Origin: Actinobacillus sp.
GTDB lineage: Bacteria > Pseudomonadota > Gammaproteobacteria > Enterobacterales > Pasteurellaceae
NCBI GenBank assembly: GCA_020026155.1
Contig: JAHHQX010000008.1
Coordinates: forward strand, 38,021 to 102,020
Direction: 5' to 3'
Length of the DNA: 64,000 nucleotides
The notes under the pieces were generated by a model that was not told the origin of the DNA, searched no databases, and was given only the letters and a program-made list of their open reading frames with translations. Positions 25,739 through 35,808 of this stretch are shown in pieces (position 1 is the first letter of the stretch; every line of letters begins with the position of its first letter). The position numbers and the translations under genes are program-made.

Positions 25739-26661
25739 TAACGTGTTAACTCCAAGATTTTCACGACTAATTGTTCAAAGGAATAACCAACTTGAGCTGC
25801 TGATTTTGGGAATAAGCTATGGCTTGTCATCCCTGGGCAAGTATTCGCTTCAACAAGACGAAATTCACCTTTTGCATTACTCATAATATCAATACGTGTC
25901 CAACCACGGCAACCTAGCGCATTAAATGCGGCTTTAGCTAATTGACGAATTTCTTGTTCTTTTTCGTCACTTAGACCTGCAGGACAAAAATATTGTGTAT
26001 TATCAAGAAGATATTTCGCTTCATAGTCGTAGAATTCATTTGCTGGCACAATTTTGATAGCAGGAAGTGCTTCTTCACCTAAAATTGGCACAGTAAATTC
26101 CTCACCATCAAGCCATTCCTCAATGAGGATAGTTTCATCAAATTCTAAAGCATGTAGAACTGCCGATTTTAAATCTTCTGCATTTTTTACTTTAGTTAAT
26201 CCAACGCTTGAACCTTCTAAAGATGGTTTGACCATTACTGGCATGCCAAGTTCTTTTTCTACCGCGATAGGGTCTAAATTATCAAGCGTTTTACGCGTTA
26301 CTACGACCATTTTGGCAACTGGTAATCCATAAGCATGCCACATCATTTTGGTACGCATTTTATCCATTGAAAGAGCAGAAGCGAGTACACCACACCCAGT
26401 GTAAGGCAAATGGATCTGTTCTAATAACCCTTGCATGGTGCCATCTTCGCCGCCACGACCATGTAAGATATTGAATACACGATCAAAACCTGCTTCTTTT
26501 AGCGTTGCGACCGGATAGCTTTGTGGATCGATTCCTTCAGCATTGAAACCTTGAGATTTTAATGCGTTAAGAACAGCTGCTCCTGATTGTAGTGAAATTT
26601 CACGTTCTGCAGATGAGCCTCCCATGAGGACAGCAATTTTTTCTTCTTTTAATGCTTTCAT
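25738..26661 (-). CDS. ddlB: D-alanine--D-alanine ligase
   Basis: An ATP-grasp enzyme that makes D-Ala-D-Ala for the peptidoglycan stem. It has 307 residues, the usual length. Features: IAVLMGGSSAEREISLQSG with the conserved Glu, the VMVKPSLEGSSVGLTKV nucleotide-binding segment, and the Mg-binding end FRLVEANTCPGMTSHSLFP. Placed between murC (50 bases upstream) and ftsQ as in E. coli, hence ddlB rather than ddlA. Confidence 0.96.
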   Translation of the reverse strand: MKALKEEKIAVLMGGSSAEREISLQSGAAVLNALKSQGFNAEGIDPQSYPVATLKEAGFDRVFNILHGRGGEDGTMQGLLEQIHLPYTGCGVLASALSMDKMRTKMMWHAYGLPVAKMVVVTRKTLDNLDPIAVEKELGMPVMVKPSLEGSSVGLTKVKNAEDLKSAVLHALEFDETILIEEWLDGEEFTVPILGEEALPAIKIVPANEFYDYEAKYLLDNTQYFCPAGLSDEKEQEIRQLAKAAFNALGCRGWTRIDIMSNAKGEFRLVEANTCPGMTSHSLFPKSAAQVGYSFEQLVVKILELTR

Positions 26662-26711
26662 ATTTTTTCTCTTTGAATTAACTGAGCAACTAACTGAAAC
26701 CCAATGTTAAA

Positions 26712-28133
26712 TTATTTCGACCATTTATCGGCAAGTCCACGCGATAAACGGCTAATATCTCCAGCCCCTTGTGCGAGGATTAAATCATCGTTTTGTAAAA
26801 CTTGTTCTAATACTTCCGCAAGCTGATTTTTATCAGACACCAAAATAGGGTCGACTTTACCAAGATTACGGATTGAGCGGCATAAATTACGACTATCCGC
26901 TCCTGCAATTGGTGCTTCACTCGCTGCGTAAACATCCAGCATCAGTAATACGTCTACTTGGGATAATACACGGACAAAATCATCAAACAGATCACGAGTT
27001 CTTGAATAGCGATGAGGTTGGAAAATCATAACAAGACGTTTTTTATCCCAGCCTTGGCGTGCCGCTTGAATCGTCACATCCACTTCTGTTGGATGGTGAC
27101 CATAATCATCTACAAGCATGACTTTTTTACCATTGACATCAAATTCACCAAGTTGATCAAAACGACGACCCGCCCCTTGGAATTGCTGTAGCGCCTCAAT
27201 AATTTTTTCGATTTCAATGCCCTCTTCTTTAGCTACTACAAAAGCGGCTGTCGCATTTAACGCATTATGACGACCTGGAACATTGAGAATAATATGAATT
27301 TCTCTACCGCTAGGACAAGCAATGTCAAAATGACCCTCGAATCCTTGTTGGTGATAATTTTTAATTTGATAATCGACACCTTCTGAGAAGCCGTAAGTGA
27401 GGATAGGGCGTCCGATACGATCGCGTAAACTCATTAATTCTGCATCATCTCCGCACAACACAGCAAGGCCATAAAAAGGTAAATTGTGTAAGAAATTAAC
27501 ATAGGTTTGTTTCATTTCTTCAAAATCACCATGATATGTATCCATATGATCAGGTTCGATATTTGTTACAACCGATACCATTGGCTGTAAATGTAAAAAT
27601 GAGGCGTCACTTTCGTCTGCTTCTGCGATAAGGTAACAGCTATCGCCTAAATGCGCATTGGTTCCGAGAGATTTAACTAATCCGCCATTTACAAAAGTAG
27701 GATCGAGTTCAGCATGTGCAAAAATGGTGGCTAACATCGCTGTCGTGGTGGTTTTGCCATGCGTACCTGCTACAGCAATACCATAACGGAAACGCATAAT
27801 TTCAGCTAACATTTGTGCACGTTGAATAACGGGAACATGTTTTTCAATCGCGGTAACAATTTCAATGTTATCTTTTTTGATTGCACTAGAAATTACTACA
27901 ACATCAACGTTATTAATATTTTCTGCTTGATGAGCAAAAGTAATTTTGGCCCCTTTTTCCATAAGATGGAGAGTGGTTGCATTGGGTTGTAAATCTGACC
28001 CACTAATTTCATATCCTTCGTTCAATAATACTTCAGCAATACCACCCATACCGGCACCGCCAATGCCGACAAAATGGATGCGTTTAATACGACGCATAGC
28101 TGGGATAAAAGCACTTTGATTTTTATGTTGCAT
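26712..28133 (-). CDS. murC: UDP-N-acetylmuramate--L-alanine ligase MurC
   Basis: Adds L-Ala to UDP-MurNAc, the first step of the stem peptide. It has 473 residues from ATG 28133. The N-terminal domain has HFVGIGGAGMGGIAEVL, the ATP loop is AGTHGKTTTTAMLA, and the C-terminal region has DDYGHHPTEV and FQPHRYSRT. The frame is open upstream to 28220, but ATG 28133 has AAGGA seven bases upstream and matches the family N-terminus, so the extension is rejected. It follows the murG stop by 16 bases. Confidence 0.96.
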   Translation of the reverse strand: MQHKNQSAFIPAMRRIKRIHFVGIGGAGMGGIAEVLLNEGYEISGSDLQPNATTLHLMEKGAKITFAHQAENINNVDVVVISSAIKKDNIEIVTAIEKHVPVIQRAQMLAEIMRFRYGIAVAGTHGKTTTTAMLATIFAHAELDPTFVNGGLVKSLGTNAHLGDSCYLIAEADESDASFLHLQPMVSVVTNIEPDHMDTYHGDFEEMKQTYVNFLHNLPFYGLAVLCGDDAELMSLRDRIGRPILTYGFSEGVDYQIKNYHQQGFEGHFDIACPSGREIHIILNVPGRHNALNATAAFVVAKEEGIEIEKIIEALQQFQGAGRRFDQLGEFDVNGKKVMLVDDYGHHPTEVDVTIQAARQGWDKKRLVMIFQPHRYSRTRDLFDDFVRVLSQVDVLLMLDVYAASEAPIAGADSRNLCRSIRNLGKVDPILVSDKNQLAEVLEQVLQNDDLILAQGAGDISRLSRGLADKWSK

Positions 28134-28149
28134 TGATAATCCTTTACTT

Positions 28150-29223
28150 TTATTTTGTAATTTTAATAATTTCATTCGCCACAATTTTTGCACTTTGTGG
28201 GGTTGCCTGATCTTTTGCAATATTTGCCATTTCTAAAAGTTGTGAGCGATCGAGCTTTTCAAATGTATGTGCTAGTTTTTCAGGGGTAAATTCATTTTGC
28301 TCAATAATAATTGACGCCCCTTTTTTCGCGAGAAATTCCGCATTTAGATATTGTTGGCGATCTTTATGTTGAAATGGCACAAAGATTGCAGCTGCACCAA
28401 TGGCAGCAATCTCGCAGACAGTGAGAGCTCCCGAACGGCAAATAACTAAATCAGCCCAAGCATATTCCGAAGCAATATCATCAATAAATTCTGATAATTT
28501 GATATCCTCAGTCATAGCGTGGTTGGCTTCGTACGAAGCTTTAACTTTCTCAAGATTATTTGCACCTACTTGATGGTGAATAATTACCTTATCTTTAAAT
28601 TGAGCTGCAAATTGGGGAATGACATCATTCAAAATTTTTGCCCCTTGACTACCGCCAGCAACAAAAATACGTAATTTCCCACAACGATCCGCAAAACGCT
28701 CATTCGGGAGAGGTTGAGCCCAAAACACTTCACGCACAGGATTACCGACTACTTCTGCATCTTTGAATGCGGTCGGAAATGCTTGCATAACTTTTGTCGC
28801 TATTTTGGCTAACCACGCATTGGTCAGCCCCGCTACTGCATTTTGTTCATGGAGAACTACAGGTACCCCACATAGTTTTGCGGCAACGCCACCTGGCCCT
28901 GACACATAACCACCCATTCCTAATACAGCATCTGGCTTGATTTTCTTGATAATTTTTCGTGCTTGTAAAATAGCACGTAAAATGGCAAATGGAGCCTTTA
29001 ATAAATTTTTAAAACTTTTGCCACGTAGGCCAGAGATCTGAATGAACTCAATTGGAATTCCATATTTAGGAACTAATTGAGCTTCCATACGGTCTTTTGT
29101 ACCTAACCAGAAAATTTCCCAGCCTTTGGCTTGTAATTCTTGAGCGACGGCAATGGCTGGAAATACATGTCCGCCGGTTCCGCCAGCCATAACGAGTAAT
29201 CTTTTTTTCTTATGCTGTTGCAT
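28150..29223 (-). CDS. murG: UDP-GlcNAc:undecaprenyl-PP-MurNAc-pentapeptide transferase MurG
   Basis: A GT-B glycosyltransferase that adds GlcNAc to lipid I, giving lipid II on the cytoplasmic face. It has 357 residues from ATG 29223. The G loop MAGGTGGHVFPAIAVA, the second loop GMGGYVSGPGG and the donor-site stretch ADLVICRSGALTVCE are all visible. The frame extends upstream to 29283 but lacks family sequence there, so ATG 29223 is chosen. It overlaps the end of ftsW by 14 bases. Confidence 0.96.
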   Translation of the reverse strand: MQQHKKKRLLVMAGGTGGHVFPAIAVAQELQAKGWEIFWLGTKDRMEAQLVPKYGIPIEFIQISGLRGKSFKNLLKAPFAILRAILQARKIIKKIKPDAVLGMGGYVSGPGGVAAKLCGVPVVLHEQNAVAGLTNAWLAKIATKVMQAFPTAFKDAEVVGNPVREVFWAQPLPNERFADRCGKLRIFVAGGSQGAKILNDVIPQFAAQFKDKVIIHHQVGANNLEKVKASYEANHAMTEDIKLSEFIDDIASEYAWADLVICRSGALTVCEIAAIGAAAIFVPFQHKDRQQYLNAEFLAKKGASIIIEQNEFTPEKLAHTFEKLDRSQLLEMANIAKDQATPQSAKIVANEIIKITK

Positions 29224-30448
29224 AATCTTGCTGTCCTTGTTCTTCTTTATTCTGTAAACGCTGTTGACGATTTTCATAATCAATGCGTAATAAAACGGCG
29301 ATAGCAGTTGCCATCACTAATAAACTCGACCCCCCATAACTTATGAGAGGGAAGGTAAGTCCTTTTGTTGGTAATAAACCCAAAGCAGCCCCTAGGTTTA
29401 CAAAGCCTTGGCAGAAGATGAGTGTTGCAATACCACAGGCAAAAAAACCACCGAAACGATTTTCAAGGAGTAAGGCATCTTTAGAGATCTTCAACGCTTT
29501 CCAAATGAGAATACACAACAGAGAAATCATAAATAGAATACCAACTAACCCAAGTTCTTCTCCCCATACAGCCATAATAAAATCGGTATGCGGTTCAGGT
29601 AAATATGCCCATTTTTGGATGGAATTTCCCAAACCCTCACCAAAAATCCCCCCACGTCCAAAAGCAATAAGAGAGTTACTCAATTGATAACCCTTCCCAT
29701 ACGGGTCACTAAATGGATTTGTAAAGTTGGAAACCCTCGCTAACTTATATGGGTTCATTAAAATTGTTGCGGTGAAGACAACGCCTAAAATGGCAACCGT
29801 GACAAGAATTTGTTTCTTTTTAACCCCTGCCATAATGAACATGGCTAACATGATCATTGCTAATACGGCTGCGGTACCTGTATCAGGTTGACGCAAGAGA
29901 AGCACTCCAAAAAGGAGAACGACCGCCGCAGGCTTAGCTAGACTCAATTTTTTCGTTCTCACTTCTTCGTAACGTCTTGCGATATAGCTCGCCAAAAAGC
30001 AAATAAGGACTAATTTGGATAGTTCAGCCGGCTGGAAATACATGACTCCCAGTGGAATCCAACGAGTTGCTCCGTTAATTTTATGTCCTATTCCTAGTGC
30101 AAGGAGAATTAACATACCCAGAGTAATGACAAATAAAGGTGCGTTAAGTTTCTTTTTCCATGTTTTCATTGGAATACAAAGTACAATGCAAAATAGGATA
30201 AAGGCTAAAATAACATTCTTAGTATCGCTTTTTAAAAAACGAAACATATCCGGATGGTGCGTTAATTTCTGCGCAGGTTTCATTGCGAGATAAGCAGGAT
30301 CTAAAACCGAGGCAGAAAAAACAGCAATTAAACCGAGAAGTAGAAAAAAGATAAATAGCAACACCAAACCACGATCATAACTTGCATCAGGTGGCGTGAT
30401 TTGGAACCATTTTTCATATTTTCGATAAAAATTGCGGAGCATATTCAT
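29210..30448 (-). CDS. ftsW: Septal peptidoglycan polymerase FtsW
   Basis: A SEDS-family glycosyltransferase that works with FtsI at the septum. It has 412 residues with about ten hydrophobic helices. Family marks: GINGATRWIPLG-type loop (here HKINGATRWIPLGVMYFQPAE), the RQPDTGTAAVLA motif with the catalytic Asp, and GLLPTKGLTFPLISYGGSS near the end. A somewhat long loop after the first helix (AMKPAQKLTHHPDMFRFL). Six bases follow murD. Confidence 0.95.
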   Translation of the reverse strand: MNMLRNFYRKYEKWFQITPPDASYDRGLVLLFIFFLLLGLIAVFSASVLDPAYLAMKPAQKLTHHPDMFRFLKSDTKNVILAFILFCIVLCIPMKTWKKKLNAPLFVITLGMLILLALGIGHKINGATRWIPLGVMYFQPAELSKLVLICFLASYIARRYEEVRTKKLSLAKPAAVVLLFGVLLLRQPDTGTAAVLAMIMLAMFIMAGVKKKQILVTVAILGVVFTATILMNPYKLARVSNFTNPFSDPYGKGYQLSNSLIAFGRGGIFGEGLGNSIQKWAYLPEPHTDFIMAVWGEELGLVGILFMISLLCILIWKALKISKDALLLENRFGGFFACGIATLIFCQGFVNLGAALGLLPTKGLTFPLISYGGSSLLVMATAIAVLLRIDYENRQQRLQNKEEQGQQDYATA

Positions 30449-30454
30449 AATTTT

Positions 30455-31774
30455 TTATTCTTTTGCTAAAGCTGTAAAAACATCACCACGTTCTTCAAAA
30501 GATCGAAATTGATCCAGACTTGCACAGGCAGGCGATAGTAATACCATATCACCTGATTTTATCTTATTTTTTATGCAAGCAATGGCTTCTTTCATTGTTG
30601 ATACGTGCGTACTTTGCTCAGACAATGCAGCTAATGCTTGACCGTCTTGTCCAAAACAGTAAGTATAAATATTGGGTTTATTAAGATATGGCGTTAATTC
30701 ATCAAAATTAGCACCTTTCCCATCGCCTCCAAGGAGTAAATGTAAATTACCTTTTAAAGGAGGTAGTCCCGCTAGTGCAGCAACAGTACTCCCAATATTG
30801 GTCGCTTTTGAATCATTTATCCATTGGACGCCGTCTTTGTCATGAACACATTGGAAACGGTGTGAGAGTCCCGTAAATTCTCTAAGTGCTTGACGAATGG
30901 CATCTCGAGGAATATTTGCGCTTTCCGCTAATGCAATTGCAGCAAGGGCATTCATTTCATTGTGGCGCCCTTTAATTCCCATTTGATCGCAAGCAAGAAT
31001 TTCTTCATCTCGAGCCATGAGATAACGTCTATCATTTTCTGTTTTAATCCAGTAATCACCACCATTTTCAGCAAAAACTTTGTCGAAAATTGGGGCGTCT
31101 TGAATGTAAGGTTCCCATTTTGTAAGTGGATCTTCTCCATTGGTAATCGCATAGCGGCAACGTTGATAAATTTTTAATTTTGCTTGGCGGTAGTCTTCTA
31201 AGTCTTTATAGCGATTTAAATGATCTTCGCTGATATTCAACACGGTTGCACCTTGAGCACTTAGGCTATGCGTGGTTTCTAATTGGAAACTAGAAAGTTC
31301 AAGTACATATAAATCACAGTTTTTATCCAATAAAGAAAGTGCAGGAATACCGATATTGCCACCCATACCCACATTTAAGCCCGCAGCTTTGCCCATTTCT
31401 GTAACCAGTGTTGTTACGGTACTTTTACCGTTTGATCCAGTAATAGCTAAAATGGGTTTTTTCGCAAGTTGGCAAAAAATTTCAATGTCGCCAACCACTT
31501 TTTTACCTGCTGAAATAGCACGTTGAATTTCTGGTGTTTTAAGAGAGAGCCCTGGACTTAAAACGATCAAATCACTTTTAAGGAGCCATTCTTCATTAAG
31601 ACGACCAATTTCCACCGCAACATTAGTGGGGAAATTTTGGGGTAACGTAAACGTTTTACGGGTATCCATAGCAAAAATATTAGCTTGCTGTTTTTGTAAA
31701 AAATCAACGCAAGATAAGCCTGTTTTCCCTAAACCTACGACACAAATATTTTTATTTTTAAAAAGGCTTTTCAT
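30455..31774 (-). CDS. murD: UDP-N-acetylmuramoylalanine--D-glutamate ligase MurD
   Basis: Adds D-Glu to UDP-MurNAc-L-Ala. It has 439 residues. Features are VVGLGKTGLSCVDFL at the N-terminus, the ATP loop AITGSNGKSTVTTLV, the NISEDHLNRY stretch and the C-terminal LLLGGDGKGANFDEL and LSPACASLDQF. It starts 31 bases after the mraY stop. Confidence 0.96.
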   Translation of the reverse strand: MKSLFKNKNICVVGLGKTGLSCVDFLQKQQANIFAMDTRKTFTLPQNFPTNVAVEIGRLNEEWLLKSDLIVLSPGLSLKTPEIQRAISAGKKVVGDIEIFCQLAKKPILAITGSNGKSTVTTLVTEMGKAAGLNVGMGGNIGIPALSLLDKNCDLYVLELSSFQLETTHSLSAQGATVLNISEDHLNRYKDLEDYRQAKLKIYQRCRYAITNGEDPLTKWEPYIQDAPIFDKVFAENGGDYWIKTENDRRYLMARDEEILACDQMGIKGRHNEMNALAAIALAESANIPRDAIRQALREFTGLSHRFQCVHDKDGVQWINDSKATNIGSTVAALAGLPPLKGNLHLLLGGDGKGANFDELTPYLNKPNIYTYCFGQDGQALAALSEQSTHVSTMKEAIACIKNKIKSGDMVLLSPACASLDQFRSFEERGDVFTALAKE

Positions 31775-31805
31775 ATTTTTCTCTCTTTTTGAACGTATTC
31801 ATTTA

Positions 31806-32888
31806 TTAACGTAATTTTAAGGTGATGAGCCCAAGAAGCACTAAAATAAAGGATAAGATCCAAAAACGGATAATAACGCGTGTTTCTGGCCAGCCTTTTA
31901 ATTCAAAATGGTGGTGGATTGGTGCCATTCGGAAAATACGTTTTTTACGTAACTTATAAGATCCCACCTGTAAAATCACAGAGAGGGTTTCCACCACAAA
32001 TAAGCCACCCATAATAACTAGCAATAATTCTTGGCGAACAAGTACAGCGATAATTCCTAACGCGCCACCTAATGCCAATGAACCAACATCGCCCATGAAT
32101 ACAAGGGCTGGATAAGTATTAAACCATAAGAAACCTAACCCTGCGCCGACAATAGCTGTACAGAATACGACCATTTCGGCATCGTATTTAATATAGGGAA
32201 TATAAAGGTATTTTGCCCAATCAACGTTCCCCGTAGCCCATGCAATTAAACCAAATGCACCTGCAACGAGAATGGTTGGAACGATGGCTAATCCATCTAG
32301 ACCATCTGTAAGGTTTACGGCATTACTGGTTCCCACAATAACGAAATAGGAAAGGACGATGTAAAATAGTCCTAGTTGAGGCATGTATTCTTTAAAGAAA
32401 GGGACGATCAAACGTGTTGCATCGGTATCTTTTCCCATTGCATAAAGAATAAAAACAGCAATTAACGCCACGACAGAAAGCCAGAAGTATTTCCAGCGGG
32501 CAACGAGTCCATCAGTGTTTTTACGCGTAATTTTACGGTAGTCATCTACAAACCCAATAGCCCCAAATCCTAACAATACAAATAATGACACCCAAATATA
32601 GGGATCGCTTAAATTCGCCCACAGTAGTGTTGTTACAGTGATAGCAAACAAAATCATAATACCACCCATTGTCGGTGTACCTTGTTTGCTAAGATGGCTT
32701 TGTGGACCATCATTACGCACTTCTTGTCCAAATTTTAAAATTTGTAAGCGACGAATCACTTTGGGACCGATCCATAGAGAAAGGAGGAGGGCCGTGAGGA
32801 GCGCCATAATGGCACGCACGGTGAGATATTGGAATACACCAAAACCAGTGTAAAAATGTTGTAAATAACTACTTAACCAAACTAACAT
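31806..32888 (-). CDS. mraY: Phospho-N-acetylmuramoyl-pentapeptide transferase MraY
   Basis: The integral membrane enzyme that makes lipid I from UDP-MurNAc-pentapeptide and undecaprenyl phosphate. It has 360 residues and about ten membrane helices. Diagnostic segments: KQGTPTMGGIMIL, FVDDYRKITRKNTDGL with the DD motif, VNLTDGLDGLAIVP, and the PIHHHFELKGWPE loop with conserved His. It overlaps murF by seven bases. Confidence 0.97.
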   Translation of the reverse strand: MLVWLSSYLQHFYTGFGVFQYLTVRAIMALLTALLLSLWIGPKVIRRLQILKFGQEVRNDGPQSHLSKQGTPTMGGIMILFAITVTTLLWANLSDPYIWVSLFVLLGFGAIGFVDDYRKITRKNTDGLVARWKYFWLSVVALIAVFILYAMGKDTDATRLIVPFFKEYMPQLGLFYIVLSYFVIVGTSNAVNLTDGLDGLAIVPTILVAGAFGLIAWATGNVDWAKYLYIPYIKYDAEMVVFCTAIVGAGLGFLWFNTYPALVFMGDVGSLALGGALGIIAVLVRQELLLVIMGGLFVVETLSVILQVGSYKLRKKRIFRMAPIHHHFELKGWPETRVIIRFWILSFILVLLGLITLKLR

Positions 32889-34285
32889 GATAAATTATCC
32901 TTTAATGAACTAATGACATTTTCCATATGCATTGAACGAGAACCCTTTGCAAGCAAAGTCACTTTTTGCTGTTGACATTTTGATTGCACAAAAGGAATAA
33001 GAAATGCCATCATATTCTCTAGATTAATGAATGCTTTCCCACCACAAATTTTCGCAATACTTTGACTTTTTTCACCTAACGTGAATACAAAGTCTAATTG
33101 TGCATTTTTAGCAAATTCCCCAACTTGTTGGTGGCAGGTGGTACTATTTTCTCCAAGCTCTCCCATATCGCCTAAAACTAAAATTCGGAATCCTGGTTGC
33201 TCTTTTAGCACAGAAATCGCCGCTTGCATGGAAGCAACATTGGCATTGTAAGTATCATCGATAATGGTTAAATGATCATTAATATCTTCAAAATACAGGC
33301 GACCTTTAACTTGCATTCGTTGGTGCAAACCTTGTTTCACATCATTTAAATTGGCACCCAATTTCATTGCAAGTGCTGTAGCGGCTAACGCGTTGCTTAC
33401 ATTATGAATGCCTGCATAGGGTAGATAAATTTCCATTGCGCCATCGGGTGTATGCAAATTAAAATTCGAGCCTTGGGGGAGAAGTTGAATTTCATCTGCA
33501 AAAAAGTCAGCTTGAGGATCTTTTATAGAAAAAGATTGGATCTCGCGACCTGCAATATTTTTTTTCCACAATGGGAGATCTTGGCAATCAAGATTGATCA
33601 CAGCCGTGCCACTTTCCTTTAATCCAAGAAAAATTTCACCTTTTGCTTGAGCAACTCCTTGTAATGATCCGAAGCCTTCTAAGTGTGCATGTGCAAAATT
33701 ATTAATGACTGCAATATCTGGATTTACAATTTTTGTTGTATAGGCAATTTCTTTTAAATGATTTGCACCGAGTTCAATAACGGCAAATTTTGTTTGTTCA
33801 GTGAGACGTAAAAGGGTGAGTGGAACGCCAATGTCGTTGTTAAAATTACCTTGCGTAAATAAAACAGCCTCTTCACCTAACTTGAGGCGATTAGCGGTTT
33901 GTTGAAGAATAGAAGCTGTCATTTCTTTCACTGTCGTTTTCCCAGAGGAACCAGTGATAGCCGCGGTTTGTGGGGATAAGGTAAATTTTAACCATTTGGC
34001 TAATTTACCCAAAGCAAGCTTACTATTTTTTACAATAATTTGTGCAACCTGTGAGTCTTCAGGAATTTTACAGAGTTTTTCAACAACCAATGCACGACAA
34101 CCTTGTTCAATTGCATCATTTACATAGCGATGACCATTAAAATTTTCGCCTTTCAATGCAAAAAAGATCCCATCAACGCACGGGATACGGCTATCTGTGC
34201 TGATATTATTTAGCGTGATATCACCTTTACCAATCAGCTCGCCGTCTAAAATTTCAGTTAATTTCTCTGTGGTAATTTTAATCAT
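32882..34285 (-). CDS. murF: UDP-N-acetylmuramoyl-tripeptide--D-alanyl-D-alanine ligase MurF
   Basis: Adds the D-Ala-D-Ala dipeptide made by DdlB. It has 467 residues. The three Mur-ligase domains show STDSRIPCVDGIFFALKG, the ATP loop ITGSSGKTTVKEM, NNDIGVPLTLL, and IDDTYNANVASMQAA. Its start overlaps the murE stop by four bases (ATGA). Confidence 0.96.
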   Translation of the reverse strand: MIKITTEKLTEILDGELIGKGDITLNNISTDSRIPCVDGIFFALKGENFNGHRYVNDAIEQGCRALVVEKLCKIPEDSQVAQIIVKNSKLALGKLAKWLKFTLSPQTAAITGSSGKTTVKEMTASILQQTANRLKLGEEAVLFTQGNFNNDIGVPLTLLRLTEQTKFAVIELGANHLKEIAYTTKIVNPDIAVINNFAHAHLEGFGSLQGVAQAKGEIFLGLKESGTAVINLDCQDLPLWKKNIAGREIQSFSIKDPQADFFADEIQLLPQGSNFNLHTPDGAMEIYLPYAGIHNVSNALAATALAMKLGANLNDVKQGLHQRMQVKGRLYFEDINDHLTIIDDTYNANVASMQAAISVLKEQPGFRILVLGDMGELGENSTTCHQQVGEFAKNAQLDFVFTLGEKSQSIAKICGGKAFINLENMMAFLIPFVQSKCQQQKVTLLAKGSRSMHMENVISSLKDNLSC

Positions 34286-35787
34286 AACGTTTTATCTTCT
34301 TGATAATTTTTAACTACTTCTTGATCGGAAAAGTGCAGATACTGTGTTCCGATAATTTGATAATTTTCATGACCCTTTCCTGCAATCAAAATAACGTCAT
34401 TTGGTGTAGCATGTGCGAGTGCGTATTCAATTGCTTGTTTACGATCATGGATTGCTTGCCAATGAGAGTGATCAGTTGGCATTCCTTCTTGAATTTCTAA
34501 TAGAATCTGGGCTGCATCCTCGGTTCGCGGATTATCGTCTGTTAGGATAATCTGATCGGCAAGATCAGATGCAATTTGTCCCATAATTGGACGTTTACCA
34601 CGGTCACGATCGCCACCACATCCAAAGATACACCAGAGTGTTCCGTGGCAGTGAAGGCGTGCGGCTACCAACGCTTTTTCTAGAGCATCTGGGGTATGTG
34701 CATAATCCACAATAGCTGTTGCAAGCCCAGTATTGTTTAACATTTCCATACGTCCACAGACCCCTTTAAGCTGACTAGCTGTTTCGCACAATTGGGAAAG
34801 TGGATAACCTAGGCTTAGAAGCGTAGCGAGGGTTAAAAGAAGATTACTTACATTAAATTCACCAATTAATGCACTTTTAATAACGCCGTGCCCCCATGTT
34901 GAATTGAAAGTAATATCAACACCATTCGCATTAAATTGGATAGCGGTCGCATGGAGCCATTTCATCTGGCATGGAACAAAATTGGGTTGACAACTTACTG
35001 CAATAGCATCATCAAATTGAGCAAGCCATGCTTTACCGATCTCATCATCCGCATTAATAATTTTATGCGGGCAATTAAAATCGCTAAATAATCGTCTTTT
35101 CGCACTTGCGTAGTTTTCCATCGTATGATGGTAATCTAAGTGATCTCGGCTTAAATTGGTAAAAATAGCGGCTTTAAAAGGTAAACCCGCAACACGATAT
35201 TGATCGAGTCCGTGTGAGGACACTTCCATCGCACAGAAAGAGGCTTTTTCTTCGACAAATTGAGCAAGACATTCTTGAATTTGTAATGGTGAACCTGTTG
35301 TGTTTTTGCTTGTGTGGAGATGGTTCAGTAATCCATTACCAATAGTGCCCATAACAGCACTACGTTCACCAAGAATATTTGCCCATTGGGCGAGTAATTG
35401 GCTAATTGTTGTTTTACCATTGGTGCCTGTTACGCCGACAAGGGTAAGTTTTTCAGCGGGATGATGATAAAAATTGCCACCTAGGGTGCTCACGGCTTGA
35501 TTAAGGCGATAATAGGCGAAGCAGGGGGTATCGTTTTTGAAGATGAGATTAAGGTGTTGCTCGGGAATATCTGTTTCAAATAAAACGGCAGTTGCACCCT
35601 GGGAAATTGCATTATCAATAAACTCACGGCCATCAACTTGTTGCCCTTTTACAGCAAGGAACAAAGCACCTGAGTGCGCTTCGCGACTGTCAGAGCAAAT
35701 TGTATGAAAATCTAAATCTAAATACGCCTCGATTTTCGAGAAATATTTTGCATTTTCAGACCCAAGTATGTGTTTAAGTGTTGCCAT
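34282..35787 (-). CDS. murE: UDP-MurNAc-L-Ala-D-Glu--meso-diaminopimelate ligase MurE
   Basis: Adds meso-diaminopimelate to the stem. It has 501 residues. The ATP loop is VTGTNGKTTISQLLA, the Mg/carbamylated-Lys region is NLSRDHLDYHHTMENYA, and the DNPR motif that selects meso-DAP over lysine is present as DDNPRTED. This supports an A1-gamma (DAP) peptidoglycan. It starts 21 bases after the ftsI stop. Confidence 0.96.
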   Translation of the reverse strand: MATLKHILGSENAKYFSKIEAYLDLDFHTICSDSREAHSGALFLAVKGQQVDGREFIDNAISQGATAVLFETDIPEQHLNLIFKNDTPCFAYYRLNQAVSTLGGNFYHHPAEKLTLVGVTGTNGKTTISQLLAQWANILGERSAVMGTIGNGLLNHLHTSKNTTGSPLQIQECLAQFVEEKASFCAMEVSSHGLDQYRVAGLPFKAAIFTNLSRDHLDYHHTMENYASAKRRLFSDFNCPHKIINADDEIGKAWLAQFDDAIAVSCQPNFVPCQMKWLHATAIQFNANGVDITFNSTWGHGVIKSALIGEFNVSNLLLTLATLLSLGYPLSQLCETASQLKGVCGRMEMLNNTGLATAIVDYAHTPDALEKALVAARLHCHGTLWCIFGCGGDRDRGKRPIMGQIASDLADQIILTDDNPRTEDAAQILLEIQEGMPTDHSHWQAIHDRKQAIEYALAHATPNDVILIAGKGHENYQIIGTQYLHFSDQEVVKNYQEDKTL

Positions 35788-35808
35788 TTTAGCCTTCTTT
35801 TATAGAGA

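Noticed and set aside
28134..28220. N-terminal extension of murC, and likewise of murG to 29283
   Set aside because: The extra residues overlap the preceding gene and do not match the family; well-placed ribosome sites favour the shorter forms.
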